A DNA stretch of 64,000 bases from Deltaproteobacteria bacterium (lineage in GTDB: Bacteria; Myxococcota_A; UBA9042; PHBI01; JACKFB01): contig JACKFB010000006.1 of the NCBI GenBank assembly GCA_020632695.1, positions 62,001 through 126,000 of the forward strand, read 5' to 3'. The position numbers and the translations under genes were made by a program. Positions within the stretch are counted from its first letter, which is position 1. Every line of letters starts with the position of its first letter. The notes under the pieces were generated by a model that was not told the origin of the DNA, made no database searches, and saw nothing but the letters and a program-made list of their open reading frames with translations. Shown piece by piece: positions 28,009 through 36,506 of this stretch.

Positions 28009-29391
28009 CTAGCGGCAGGCGTCGATCTCGGCCCCGCCCAGCTCGTGGCACTTGAGGCAGGGCCGGTGGTTGCGCTTCAGCATGGCCTTGCAGCGGGCGG
28101 ACCCGCCGAAGTGCGGTGGGTGCGGGTTGACCGCCAGGGCCCCGAAGGTCTTCGGGTTGTGGCAGGTCAGGCAGGTCTCCTCGGTGTGGCAGCTCGTGCA
28201 GGCGCGGATGTTTCGCTGGGCCTGGAAGCTGTGGTGGTTCGGACCACGCGGCGGAAGGCGCCCGTCGCCCGACGGCCAGTCGGCCTGCACCCAGCCCTCC
28301 GGGTGGAAGCGCAGACCGCGCTCGGCCAGGTCGGACTTGCCCTTCCCGCCCGGCTCCCAGGCGAACTTCGTGAGCTGGTGGCACGACACGCAGAAGGTCT
28401 GGGCCCGGTGGCAGCTCGAGCAGTCGGGCTCGTTCTTCCGCGCAGAGATGGGGTGCGTCAGGATCCAGTTGTTGGGGTGGATCTTCAGCGGCTTGGTGAC
28501 GCCGTTGTGGCAGTCGATGCACTCCTTCGGGTCGTGGCAGCTCGCGCACAGCTCCCCGTTCGTCACCGCCACCGCGCGATGGTCGTGCAGCCACCGATCG
28601 TCGTGGGCGTCGCCGAAGTACCAGCCCGCCGGCGCCAGCGGCGTCACGCCCGCCATCGTGTCGATGCGACCGTTGGGCAGCATCACGTGGCAGGTCCGAC
28701 ACTCCTTGGGGGCGGTCTTGCCGTCGTGGCAGCCGAGGCAGGTCCCCATCGTCGGCAGCGCGTTGTCGGGCGTCGCCAGGTCCACGCGGTCCAACCCGGC
28801 GTGGCAGGTGGCGCACTGGGTGCCGCGGTCCAGGTGCACCTTGTGGTTGAACTTCAGGTTCGGCGGAGGCAGCTCGACCTGCGGCGGGTGGACGCGCGCC
28901 TTGTGGGTCTGGGACGGCTCGACGCCCTCGGGGAAGGAGGCCTGGTAGCCCGGGTGGCAGGTCGCGCACGTCGACGGCGGGTCGCCCGGCGGCTCGGCCG
29001 CGGCGGCGTCCACGTCGTGACAGTCGAAGCAGGTGGCCTCGACCGGGAGGTTCACGTCCGACGAGCGCAGGCTCTTCGGCACCGTGGTGTGGCACTCGAC
29101 GCAGCCCAGCTCGGCCGTGTGCAGACGGTGGCTGAAGCGCAGCGGGATCTGCGGCTGCGGGATGATCGCCGGGCTCGGAACGTGCTGGCGCCCCGCGCGC
29201 GCAGCCTGCAGCGCCCGCTGGCCCGCCTGGGTCATGGGATCGGGCGGCGGCTCCGGCGCCCGCTTCGCGGCCTCGACCGCCTGCGCCGGGCTGGCGGGCG
29301 TGTCCGCGCGCACCACGCCGACGCACACCGCGATGACGCCCGCGGTCAGCAGAGCGCCCAGCCATCGTCCCCTGTGGGTCGCGTTTTCCAT
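28009..29391 (-). CDS. 13-heme cytochrome c, periplasmic
   Basis: 460 residues with a signal peptide (GALLTAGVIAVCVGVVRA). Thirteen CxxCH motifs can be counted: CVECH, CFDCH, CATCH twice, CLGCH, CRTCH, CASCH, CIDCH, CSSCH, CVSCH, CTSCH, CLTCH and CLKCH. Extra His in F-x-H-x-x-H form (LRFSHRLHTAELG, LKFNHKVHLDRG) suggest bis-His ligation of the class III/c7 kind. The protein would move electrons within the periplasm or across the outer membrane. It starts 14 bases after the stop of an outer-membrane barrel gene, with GAGGGTGG upstream, so the two form an operon of porin-cytochrome type. Not obviously MtrA: that family has 10 hemes. Confidence 0.92.
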   Translation of the reverse strand: MENATHRGRWLGALLTAGVIAVCVGVVRADTPASPAQAVEAAKRAPEPPPDPMTQAGQRALQAARAGRQHVPSPAIIPQPQIPLRFSHRLHTAELGCVECHTTVPKSLRSSDVNLPVEATCFDCHDVDAAAAEPPGDPPSTCATCHPGYQASFPEGVEPSQTHKARVHPPQVELPPPNLKFNHKVHLDRGTQCATCHAGLDRVDLATPDNALPTMGTCLGCHDGKTAPKECRTCHVMLPNGRIDTMAGVTPLAPAGWYFGDAHDDRWLHDHRAVAVTNGELCASCHDPKECIDCHNGVTKPLKIHPNNWILTHPISARKNEPDCSSCHRAQTFCVSCHQLTKFAWEPGGKGKSDLAERGLRFHPEGWVQADWPSGDGRLPPRGPNHHSFQAQRNIRACTSCHTEETCLTCHNPKTFGALAVNPHPPHFGGSARCKAMLKRNHRPCLKCHELGGAEIDACR

Positions 29392-29405
29392 CGAAGCGGC
29401 CACCC

Positions 29406-30833
29406 TCACAGCCAGAACGAGAGGTCGGCGACGAGCATCACCCGGAGCTGGCTCGTCTGGATCCGGTTGAAGTTGTGCTCGACCGCCAGCCGGATGTTGG
29501 CGCGCGTGTCGAGCAGCCAGGCAGCGCCGAGCTGATAGCCGGCGCCCCAGGACCGCAGCCCCTCCTGCAGGCCGTCCTCGAAGCGCAGGCCGGTGAGGCG
29601 CCCGTCGAGCTCGAGCACCCGCACCACCGGCTGCCAGCTCCCGGAGATGTCCAGAAGCGCGCGTGTCCCGCCGTAGCCGGACTCGTAGCTCACGTCGACG
29701 CTCAGGTCGCCCCGCCCGCCGAAGCGCCGTGACCACCCCGCCACGGCCCCGCCGGCGGTGACCAGCCGGTCCACCGGCTCGGTCAGCCGGTCCTCGGGGA
29801 ACTGGTCGTTGTTGAAGAAGCGCAACATCGCGCCGGCGTAGATCGCCTCGTCCGCGCTCAGGTGCATCCGCAGGCGCCCGTTGAGGTCCGACAGGGGCAA
29901 GGTGTTGAAGACGTTGAAGATGCTGTCGGCGTCGAAGGTGGGCACCAGCCGCACGTACTCGAGATCCAGGTCGAAGGCGTCGGTCACCCGCCAGCCGACG
30001 CCTGCGCGGATCTGGTCGAAGTCGTGCCGATACAGGTCGTAGGAACCCACCAGCGACAGGTCGACCCGGCGCGCGATCCGCTGGCTGAAGGCCGCGCCGA
30101 CCTTCTCCTGCACGACCTTCCCGTCCGAGATGAGCCGGCGATAGCCGACGCGCGCCTGGGTCCACTGGAGGTCAGCCAGCACGAGCGCGGCGCCCAGCAC
30201 GATCTTCGGCTTGTCGTCGCGCTGGATGTTCACGACGGTCTCGACGCCGCCCGGGCCGGTCTGGACCTCCTGGAGCTGGCGCACGCCGTCCAACTCGAGC
30301 TGCGAGCTGGTCACGCTGCCCAGTCGGTTGTCCGCCTCGACCCCCACCTGCACCTCGACGCCCACGTGCCAGGGCGACCGCACCGTCGCCACGAGGCCGT
30401 CGAGCATGAGGTAGTCGATGGGATCGGCGTGGAACTGCCTCCCCAGGCGGAAATCGAGCACGCCGCCCAGGTCTCGCCCCTCGAGGTAGGCGGCCTGGAT
30501 GCTGAGCTGGTTGTTCCGGTACCCGAGGATGCCCTCGAAGTCCTCGTCGTCCAGACCGAAGTCCGCGTCGAAGCGCATCAGGGTGACGAGATTGAGCCGC
30601 GCGTCGCCGTGCCCGGTCAGATCGTAGGCGTCCAGGCCCAGGTACTGGTGGAGCCGGCGCCGGTTGAGGCGCTGCTGATCGGAGCGCACGAGCTGGTAGG
30701 CGTCGCCGATCGTCTCCGACCGCACGCGGAACTGCGCAGCGTGGCTCTCGCCCACGAGCAGGCCCAGCCACGCGCCGCATGCGAGCAGGAAGGTGAGGCC
30801 CGCGCGCGCCGGTCCATTCGGGGTGCAATCCAC
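29406..30833 (-). CDS. Outer-membrane beta-barrel protein paired with cytochrome
   Basis: 475 residues. A signal peptide (LTFLLACGAWLGLLVGESHA) is followed by alternating amphipathic strands ending in aromatic or charged girdle residues (LNLVTLMRFDADFGL, RVDLSLVGSYDLYRHDF, LDLEYVRLVPTF) and a C-terminal DLSFWL, typical of outer-membrane barrels. I estimate 18-22 strands by eye. No family name is recognised. Its place directly upstream of a 13-heme cytochrome suggests the barrel sheath of a trans-outer-membrane electron conduit, like MtrB or the Geobacter OmbB class, although sequence similarity was not established. The GTG at 30833 is chosen to place the signal correctly; a TTG 60 bases upstream is possible. 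Confidence 0.8.
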   Translation of the reverse strand: MDCTPNGPARAGLTFLLACGAWLGLLVGESHAAQFRVRSETIGDAYQLVRSDQQRLNRRRLHQYLGLDAYDLTGHGDARLNLVTLMRFDADFGLDDEDFEGILGYRNNQLSIQAAYLEGRDLGGVLDFRLGRQFHADPIDYLMLDGLVATVRSPWHVGVEVQVGVEADNRLGSVTSSQLELDGVRQLQEVQTGPGGVETVVNIQRDDKPKIVLGAALVLADLQWTQARVGYRRLISDGKVVQEKVGAAFSQRIARRVDLSLVGSYDLYRHDFDQIRAGVGWRVTDAFDLDLEYVRLVPTFDADSIFNVFNTLPLSDLNGRLRMHLSADEAIYAGAMLRFFNNDQFPEDRLTEPVDRLVTAGGAVAGWSRRFGGRGDLSVDVSYESGYGGTRALLDISGSWQPVVRVLELDGRLTGLRFEDGLQEGLRSWGAGYQLGAAWLLDTRANIRLAVEHNFNRIQTSQLRVMLVADLSFWL

Positions 30834-30931
30834 CCGCGGGAGGTTAGGGGCGAGCGCGGCTCCCTGCAACGCCTTCCGACGCGTGCCGTGCAAGCGGTGT
30901 CGGACGGGCTCCGGGCCGGGAGTCGCGCTGG

Positions 30932-30961
30932 TTGTCCAACCGGCATGGATGCCGGTAGATT
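30932..30961 (+). promoter_or_regulatory. Promoter of the HEAT-repeat gene with palindrome in the spacer
   Basis: TTGTCC (30932-30937) and TAGATT (30956-30961) are 18 bases apart. The spacer from 30940 to 30955 is a perfect inverted repeat, CCGGCAT-GG-ATGCCGG. GGAGG at 30983-30987 and the GTG at 30995 follow at sensible distances. The palindrome is an operator candidate that would block RNA polymerase or, if a MerR-type site, remodel the spacer. Confidence 0.5.
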
Positions 30962-30994
30962 CCGCCTCCGACCTCGGTCCACCGGAGGCCCCCC

Positions 30995-32392
30995 GTGGCC
31001 AGCTCCCGAATCCCCGCCGTCCTGGCCCTCATCCTCGTCATCGGCGCCCCCGCGATCGCGGAGGGCTGCCGACCCTCGCGCCGCACGGCCCCTGCGTCGG
31101 AGCCAGCGGCCGCCACCTCCGCGCCGGCCGCGCCTGCTGCTCCGGCGGCCGCGCGCGCGCCGGGCGAGTCGGCGGGCGGCGTGTCCCTGGCGGCCATCGA
31201 CGCCCCCATCCGCCGCGACGCGCTGCTGCTCGCCACCCGGCGCGAGCACGCCCTCGACCGCCTGCTCCGCCGCGGCGAGTCCGCCACCCCGGCCATGGTC
31301 GCGCTGCTGGCCAGCAAGAACCTCGACGAGGTCCGCTCGGCCCTGGAGTGGTTCATCGCCATCCACCCCGAGCCCGGCACCGGCGAGCTGGCGGCGCTGC
31401 TGACCCACCCGTCCGAACCCCTGCGCGGGCTGGCCATCGACGCGCTGGTGGCCAAGAACGCCCAGGGGCAGGCCAGCGCCGTCGCCGGGTTGCTCGGAGA
31501 TCCCTCCCCCGTCGTCCGCGCGAAGGCCGCCGACGCGCTGCGCCAGTTCGGCGACGCCAGCGCCACCGAGGCGCTGATCGCCCGCGTGCAGGACCCCGAC
31601 CCCATCGTGGCGCTGGCGGCCGCCCACGCCGCCGCCGCCGTCGGGGGCGCGGACGCCTGGAAGTCGCTGCTGGCCGAGGCCCGCGGCGGCACCCCCGGGG
31701 CGCGACGCGCGGCGCTGTACGGCCTGCGGCGCATGGAGCAGCCGGTCCCGCTCGAGCTGCTCGACCAGGCGCTGGCGTCGCCCGAGCTGGACCTGCGCCT
31801 CGAGGGCATCAAGGGCCTGCGCCTGGCGGTCGAGGACGCCGCGCCGGCCCGGCTCGGACTGCAGCTCGGCGATGCGCAGCCCGAGGTGCGCCGCGTGGCG
31901 CTCGAGACCGTCTTCGCCACCGACGCGAAGGCCGGGGTCACCGCGGCGCGCGGGAAGCTCGACGACCCCTCTCCCGAGGTCCGCGCCGCCGCGCTGGCGC
32001 TGCTCGTCGCCGACGAGCGCGGCGGCCTGACCGGAGCCGAGCTGGCGCGCTACCTGGCCGACCCGCTCCCGGGCGTGCGTGCGGTGGCGGCGGCGTCGGC
32101 GGGGGCCCGCAGCGGGCCCGAGCTGCGCGACGCGCTGGTGGCCCGGTTGAGCGCCGAGTCCGAGCTGCCGATCCGGCGCCTCGTGGTGCGCGCGCTGGGC
32201 TCGGTGGGCGACCGCAGCACCGTGGACGCGCTGATCGCCGCCATGGAGGAGCCGCGCGGCCCTCTGCTCGACGAGGCGGTGGAGTCGCTCCAGCGCATCA
32301 CCGGCGAGAAGATCGGCGCCGACCCGGCCGCGTGGCGCGAGGCCACCTCCAAGCCCGCCGGCGAACCGGCGGCCGCGCCCGACACGCCCTGA
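30995..32392 (+). CDS. Exported HEAT-repeat protein
   Basis: 465 residues. A signal-like N-terminus (VLALILVIGAPAIAEGC) suggests export, possibly as a lipoprotein at C25. An Ala/Pro-rich linker to about 60 is followed by about ten HEAT/PBS-lyase-type repeats, for example PLRGLAIDALVAKN, PVVRAKAADALRQFGD, PIVALAAAHAAAAVGG, PEVRRVALETVFATD, PEVRAAALALLVAD and LPIRRLVVRALGSVGD. These stack into a solenoid for protein binding; no catalytic motif is seen. The GTG at 30995 has GGAGG seven bases upstream. It is convergent with the glycosyltransferase gene, 21 bases apart. Partner unknown. Confidence 0.85.
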   Translation: MASSRIPAVLALILVIGAPAIAEGCRPSRRTAPASEPAAATSAPAAPAAPAAARAPGESAGGVSLAAIDAPIRRDALLLATRREHALDRLLRRGESATPAMVALLASKNLDEVRSALEWFIAIHPEPGTGELAALLTHPSEPLRGLAIDALVAKNAQGQASAVAGLLGDPSPVVRAKAADALRQFGDASATEALIARVQDPDPIVALAAAHAAAAVGGADAWKSLLAEARGGTPGARRAALYGLRRMEQPVPLELLDQALASPELDLRLEGIKGLRLAVEDAAPARLGLQLGDAQPEVRRVALETVFATDAKAGVTAARGKLDDPSPEVRAAALALLVADERGGLTGAELARYLADPLPGVRAVAAASAGARSGPELRDALVARLSAESELPIRRLVVRALGSVGDRSTVDALIAAMEEPRGPLLDEAVESLQRITGEKIGADPAAWREATSKPAGEPAAAPDTP

Positions 32393-32413
32393 GGCCGCGA
32401 GGCCCCGGCAGGC

Positions 32414-33145
32414 TCAGACCTCGAAGCGCAGCCTGACGACGTTGATCATCGCCTCACGCACGATGCGGCCCGACATCTTCGACTCGCCGCGGGTGCGGTC
32501 GGGGAAGACGATCGGCACCTCGACGATGCGGAAGCCTGCCTTGCGGGCGCGGTAGGTCAGCTCGATCTGGAAGGCGTAGCCCTCCGAGCGGATGTCCGAC
32601 AGGTCGATGGCCTCCAGCACTTCCCGCCGGAAGCACTTGAAGCCGCCCGTCAGGTCATGGAAGGGCAGCCACAGGACGCCGCGGGCGTAGAGGTTGCCTC
32701 CGCGGCTGATGAGCTGGCGCAGCGGCCCCCAGCCCTCGGTGCCGCCGCCGCGGATGTAGCGGGTGCCCAGCGCCAGGTCCGCGCCGCCTTCGACCGCGCC
32801 GAGCAGATCGGGCAGGTACCGGGGCTGGTGGCTGAAGTCGGCGTCCATCTCGAACACGTAGGGGTAGTCGCGCTCCAGCGCCCAGCGGAACCCGGCGATA
32901 TAGGCCGTCCCCAGCCCCTGCTTTCCGGCGCGGTGCAGCACGTGGACGCGCCCGTCCGCGGCGGCGATCCGGTCGGCCAGCTCGCCGGTGCCGTCGGGCG
33001 ACCCGTCGTCGACGACCAGGAGGTGAACGTCGGGGACGACGTCGAAGATGGCCTCGACGAGCAAGGGCAGGTTCTCCAGCTCGTTGTAGGTCGGCACGAT
33101 GATCAGCGCGCGTGGCGCGCCGTGGGTCTGGTCGGGGCTGCTCAC
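32414..33145 (-). CDS. DPM1-like family 2 glycosyltransferase
   Basis: 243 residues without added membrane segments. The GT-A fold of polyprenol-phosphate mannosyltransferases is clear: ALIIVPTYNELENL, VVDDGSPDGTGE (the nucleotide-sugar site), KQGLGTAYIAGF, the metal-binding DADFSHQP, GTRYIRGGGTEGW, DLTGGFKCFRREVL and FPDRTRGESKMS. It would transfer mannose, glucose or similar from a nucleotide sugar to polyprenyl phosphate at the inner face of the cytoplasmic membrane, for later use in glycan or protein modification. The GTG at 33145 is two bases after the stop of the acyl-CoA ligase, so both are co-transcribed. Confidence 0.93.
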   Translation of the reverse strand: MSSPDQTHGAPRALIIVPTYNELENLPLLVEAIFDVVPDVHLLVVDDGSPDGTGELADRIAAADGRVHVLHRAGKQGLGTAYIAGFRWALERDYPYVFEMDADFSHQPRYLPDLLGAVEGGADLALGTRYIRGGGTEGWGPLRQLISRGGNLYARGVLWLPFHDLTGGFKCFRREVLEAIDLSDIRSEGYAFQIELTYRARKAGFRIVEVPIVFPDRTRGESKMSGRIVREAMINVVRLRFEV

Positions 33146-33147
33146 GC

Positions 33148-34989
33148 TCAGTACTGCTCCGAGTAGAAGGAATCGAGCAGTGCCCGATGCCGCTCGCTGG
33201 CCACCCGGCGACGGATGCGCTGGGTGCTGGTGACCTCGCCCTGCTCGGCGGTGAGCGGCGAGGCGAGGATGGCGAACTTGCGGATGGCCTCGTGGGCGCC
33301 CACGTTCGCGTTGACGCGGGCGATGATGCGCTCGACCGCCTCGAACACCACCGGGTGGCGCGCCAGCTCCTCGTAGCTGCCTACGATGCCGCTCTCCCGC
33401 GCGAAGTCCTCGAGGCCGTCCCGGTCCAGGGTGATCAGCGCCGACAGGAACGAGCGCCCGTCGCCGTGGATGAGCGCCTGGCTGATGAGCGCGTCGCTGG
33501 TCAAGGCCTCGGAGAGCGGCTGGGGCGCGATGGCCTTGCCGTGCAGCGTGATGATGACCTCGCGCTTGCGCCCGGTGATGCGCAGGTGGCCGTCGGCGTC
33601 GACGCTGCCGAGGTCGCCGGTCTTGAGCCAGCCGTCGTCCAGGGCGTCGGCGCTGGCCTGGGGGCGCTCCCAGTACCCGTTGAACACCATCGGGCCGCGC
33701 AGGAGGATCTCGCCGTCCTCGGCGATGCGGCAGCTCACGCCGGGCAGCGGCGTGCCACCGGTGCCGGGGACGTTGTCGTCGATGCGGTTGAGGTGCGTGC
33801 AGCCGGCCGTCTCGGTCATGCCGTAGCCCTCGAGCACCTCGATGCCGTGGGCGCGGAAGAACTGGCCGGTCTCAGCCCCCAGGGGGGCCCCACCCGAGAT
33901 GGCGAAGCGCAGGCGGCCGCCGAACATCTCGCGCAGCGGCTCGTACGCCAGCTTCTGGGCCACGCGACGGCGCAGGCCCGACAGCTTCGCCATGCCGCCC
34001 CCGCCCGCGTCGGCGCCGCCCGCCGCCCCCACCGCCCAGTCCAGGGCCCAGCGGTGGGGCCCGGGGAGGTTGCGGCGGAGGGTGTCGCGCCGGTTGCGCA
34101 CCCGCTCGAAGAGGCGAGGCACGCCGCACAAGAACGTGGGGCGGAACACGCGGCAGTCCTCGAGGATGGTGCGGTGGCTGCGCCCGAAGGCCGTCGTCGC
34201 GCCGACCACCACCGACACCGCCAGCGAGAGGCGCGCGAAGGGCAGCGCCAGCGGCAGGTAGAGGAGCTGCACGTCGGTCGCGTCCAGCGGCAGCACCGAG
34301 GCCACCGTGCGGCTGACCGCGAGCAGGTTGCCGTGGGTGAGGACCACGCCCTTCGGGCGCCCCTCGGTCCCCGGAGTGTAGTGGATGGTCGCCAGGTCGG
34401 CCGGCCGCAGCGCGCTCGAGCGCCGGGCCACCTCCGCCCCGAGGTCCGCCACGTTGCGCTCGCCCAGGGCCAGCAGGGCGTCGAAGCCCATGAACCAGCG
34501 CGCGTCCTCGCCGATGACGTCCGCGAGGGCGACCGACTGTCCGTCCGCTCCCTCGGCGACCCCGTCCATCCAGACCACGCGCTCGACCGCCAGCAGCCGC
34601 TCGCGCATCTCGACCAGCTTGCGCGCCTGCACCGGGTCCTCGACCACCACCAGCCGCGCCCCCGAGTCCTCCAGCATGAAGGCGCAGTTCGCGGCGACCT
34701 CGGTCGGGAAGATGGGCACGGCCACGGCGCCTGCCCGGTGGATGGCCAGGTCCAGCCACGCCCACTCCACCCGGGTGCGGGCCATGACGGCCACGCGGTC
34801 GCCGGGCGCCACCCCCATCGCGACGAAGCCGGCCGCGAGCGCGCGCGAGCGGGCATCCCAGTCGGCCCACGTCGTCTCGACGACCGCGTCGCCCGACTGA
34901 TGGCGAGTGGCGATCGCTTGCGGGTCGACGGCTGCGCGAGCTTCGAAGAGCTCCAGCAGGGTCCGACGCCCCTCGATCACATCCGCCAT
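33148..34989 (-). CDS. AMP-forming acyl-CoA ligase (FAA1-like) with altered P-loop
   Basis: 613 residues of the long-chain acyl-CoA synthetase type, which activates fatty acid via acyl-AMP to acyl-CoA. EVLEGYGMTETAG is the A5 motif and WLKTGDLGSVDADGHL the A7 region. GRKREVIITLHGKAIAPQPL is the hinge and C-terminal domain. The A3 phosphate loop reads TPGTEGRPKG (205-214) where the family has TSGTTGxPKG: Ser to Pro and Thr to Glu. An acidic residue there would disfavour ATP phosphates, so activity is uncertain. ATG 34989 has AGGGGTG upstream. It is the first gene of a pair with the DPM1-like glycosyltransferase, suggesting lipid-linked glycan or lipid modification. Confidence 0.88.
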   Translation of the reverse strand: MADVIEGRRTLLELFEARAAVDPQAIATRHQSGDAVVETTWADWDARSRALAAGFVAMGVAPGDRVAVMARTRVEWAWLDLAIHRAGAVAVPIFPTEVAANCAFMLEDSGARLVVVEDPVQARKLVEMRERLLAVERVVWMDGVAEGADGQSVALADVIGEDARWFMGFDALLALGERNVADLGAEVARRSSALRPADLATIHYTPGTEGRPKGVVLTHGNLLAVSRTVASVLPLDATDVQLLYLPLALPFARLSLAVSVVVGATTAFGRSHRTILEDCRVFRPTFLCGVPRLFERVRNRRDTLRRNLPGPHRWALDWAVGAAGGADAGGGGMAKLSGLRRRVAQKLAYEPLREMFGGRLRFAISGGAPLGAETGQFFRAHGIEVLEGYGMTETAGCTHLNRIDDNVPGTGGTPLPGVSCRIAEDGEILLRGPMVFNGYWERPQASADALDDGWLKTGDLGSVDADGHLRITGRKREVIITLHGKAIAPQPLSEALTSDALISQALIHGDGRSFLSALITLDRDGLEDFARESGIVGSYEELARHPVVFEAVERIIARVNANVGAHEAIRKFAILASPLTAEQGEVTSTQRIRRRVASERHRALLDSFYSEQY

Positions 34990-35135
34990 GGTCACCCCTG
35001 AGTGGCCGATCGAAGCGCGACCTTGCCACCCGCGCGGGCGACGGTCAACGCGCCTGTCACCCGCATCGTTGCGGACAATATGGACGAATCCGGACAATGG
35101 CCACACCCTGTAGGCTCGCGTTCGGGGAGGCCGAC

Positions 35136-36506
35136 ATGTCGGGAGTCGTGTACGGGAGGCGCATCCGCTGGGGCGTCTGGATTGGCTTGTGCTGCGGCGT
35201 CGCCGCGCTGGCCGCCGAGCGGACCTGGTTCGACGACCAGGAGGCCGCGCCGGGCCCCTCGCTCGCCCTCGGCCCCGCCCAGCGCGACGAGACGCCGCCC
35301 CCCGAGCCGGTGGTGCGCGTGCTGCGCTCCGCCCCCCGCAACCTGACCGGCGCCCAGCGCGCGGCCGGCCCCACCATGGCGCCGCCTCCCCAGCCGGCCG
35401 GCTACGCGCTGCCCGCCGCCCAGATCGACGCCGGGCTCGCCCAGGTGGTGGACGGGCGCCTGGTGCAGACGCTCGCGGACGGCTCGGAGGTCACCTTCAC
35501 CCTCGACCCGGCGCTCCAGCGCAGCGCGGTCGACGTGATGGAGCGCTTCCAGGTCGACTACGGCGCGGTCGTCGCGCTGCGCCCGGCCACCGGCGAGGTG
35601 CTGGCGCTGGCCGAGCACGCCCAGGGCCGCCCCGAGCTGCGACACCTGACGCTGCAGGCCGAGGGGCCCGCCGCCAGCATCTTCAAGATCGTCACGGCCG
35701 CCGCCCTGCTCCAGCGCGCCGGCCTGAACGCCGACAGCGAGATCTGCACCCACGGCGGCCACCGGCGCGTCGACCTGGAGAACCTCCACGACAACCCGCG
35801 CCTCGACACCCGCTGCGAGACGCTGGCGAAGGCCTTCGGCGCCTCCAGCAACGTCGCGTTCGCCCGTTGGGCCGACCGGCTGCTCACGCCCGCCGACCTG
35901 CAGGCCACCGCCGACGCCTTCCTCTTCAACCAGCGCCTGCCCTTCCTCTGGGGGGTCGGCGTCAGCAACGCGCGCATCCCCACGGGCAGCCGCATCGCGT
36001 TCGCGCGCTCGGCCGCGGGCTTCACCGGCTCGACCCTGTCGCCGCTCCACGCCGCGGTCATCGCCGCCGCCGTCGGCAACGGGGGCGTGATGATGGCGCC
36101 GCGGGTCATCGACCACGTCACGCGCGAGGGCGAGCAGCTCTACGCGTCCGAGGCCCAGACGCTGGGGCGCGCGCTGCCGCCCGAGGTGGCGCGCGAGCTC
36201 GCCGGGATCATGACCACCACCGTCGACGGCGGCACGGCCACCAAGTTCTTCGCCGGCAAGTCCCGCGCGACGCTGGGCGAGATGCGCATCGGCGCCAAGA
36301 CCGGCCACCTCACGGCGCAGGAGACCGGGCTGGCGCGCCACTTCTCGTGGTTCGTCGCGTTCGCACCGGCGGAGGCGCCGGAGATCGCCGTGGCCGGGCT
36401 CGTGGTCAACGGCGAGGAGTGGCGCACCAAGGGCGTCGTGCTCGCCCGCAGCGTCCTGGAGACCTGGGCCGAGCGCCGCGACGCGGCGGCCACCGCTCAG
36501 CGGTAG
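35136..36506 (+). CDS. Penicillin-binding transpeptidase domain protein
   Basis: 456 residues. One N-terminal membrane anchor (IRWGVWIGLCCGVAALAA) is followed by a Pro-rich linker and a transpeptidase domain. All three active-site motifs are present: SIFK (SxxK, in AASIFKIVTA), SSN (SxN, in GASSNVAFARW) and KTG (in GAKTGHL). LQRSAVDVMERF and GAVVALRPATGEVLALA are the usual opening of the domain. It lacks the glycosyltransferase domain and the long pedestal of PBP2/PBP3, so it resembles small PbpA-like or D,D-transpeptidase paralogues that crosslink peptidoglycan in the periplasm. ATG 35136 has GGGGAGG five bases upstream. Its 3' end overlaps the rhomboid gene by ten bases on the opposite strand. 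Confidence 0.9.
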   Translation: MSGVVYGRRIRWGVWIGLCCGVAALAAERTWFDDQEAAPGPSLALGPAQRDETPPPEPVVRVLRSAPRNLTGAQRAAGPTMAPPPQPAGYALPAAQIDAGLAQVVDGRLVQTLADGSEVTFTLDPALQRSAVDVMERFQVDYGAVVALRPATGEVLALAEHAQGRPELRHLTLQAEGPAASIFKIVTAAALLQRAGLNADSEICTHGGHRRVDLENLHDNPRLDTRCETLAKAFGASSNVAFARWADRLLTPADLQATADAFLFNQRLPFLWGVGVSNARIPTGSRIAFARSAAGFTGSTLSPLHAAVIAAAVGNGGVMMAPRVIDHVTREGEQLYASEAQTLGRALPPEVARELAGIMTTTVDGGTATKFFAGKSRATLGEMRIGAKTGHLTAQETGLARHFSWFVAFAPAEAPEIAVAGLVVNGEEWRTKGVVLARSVLETWAERRDAAATAQR

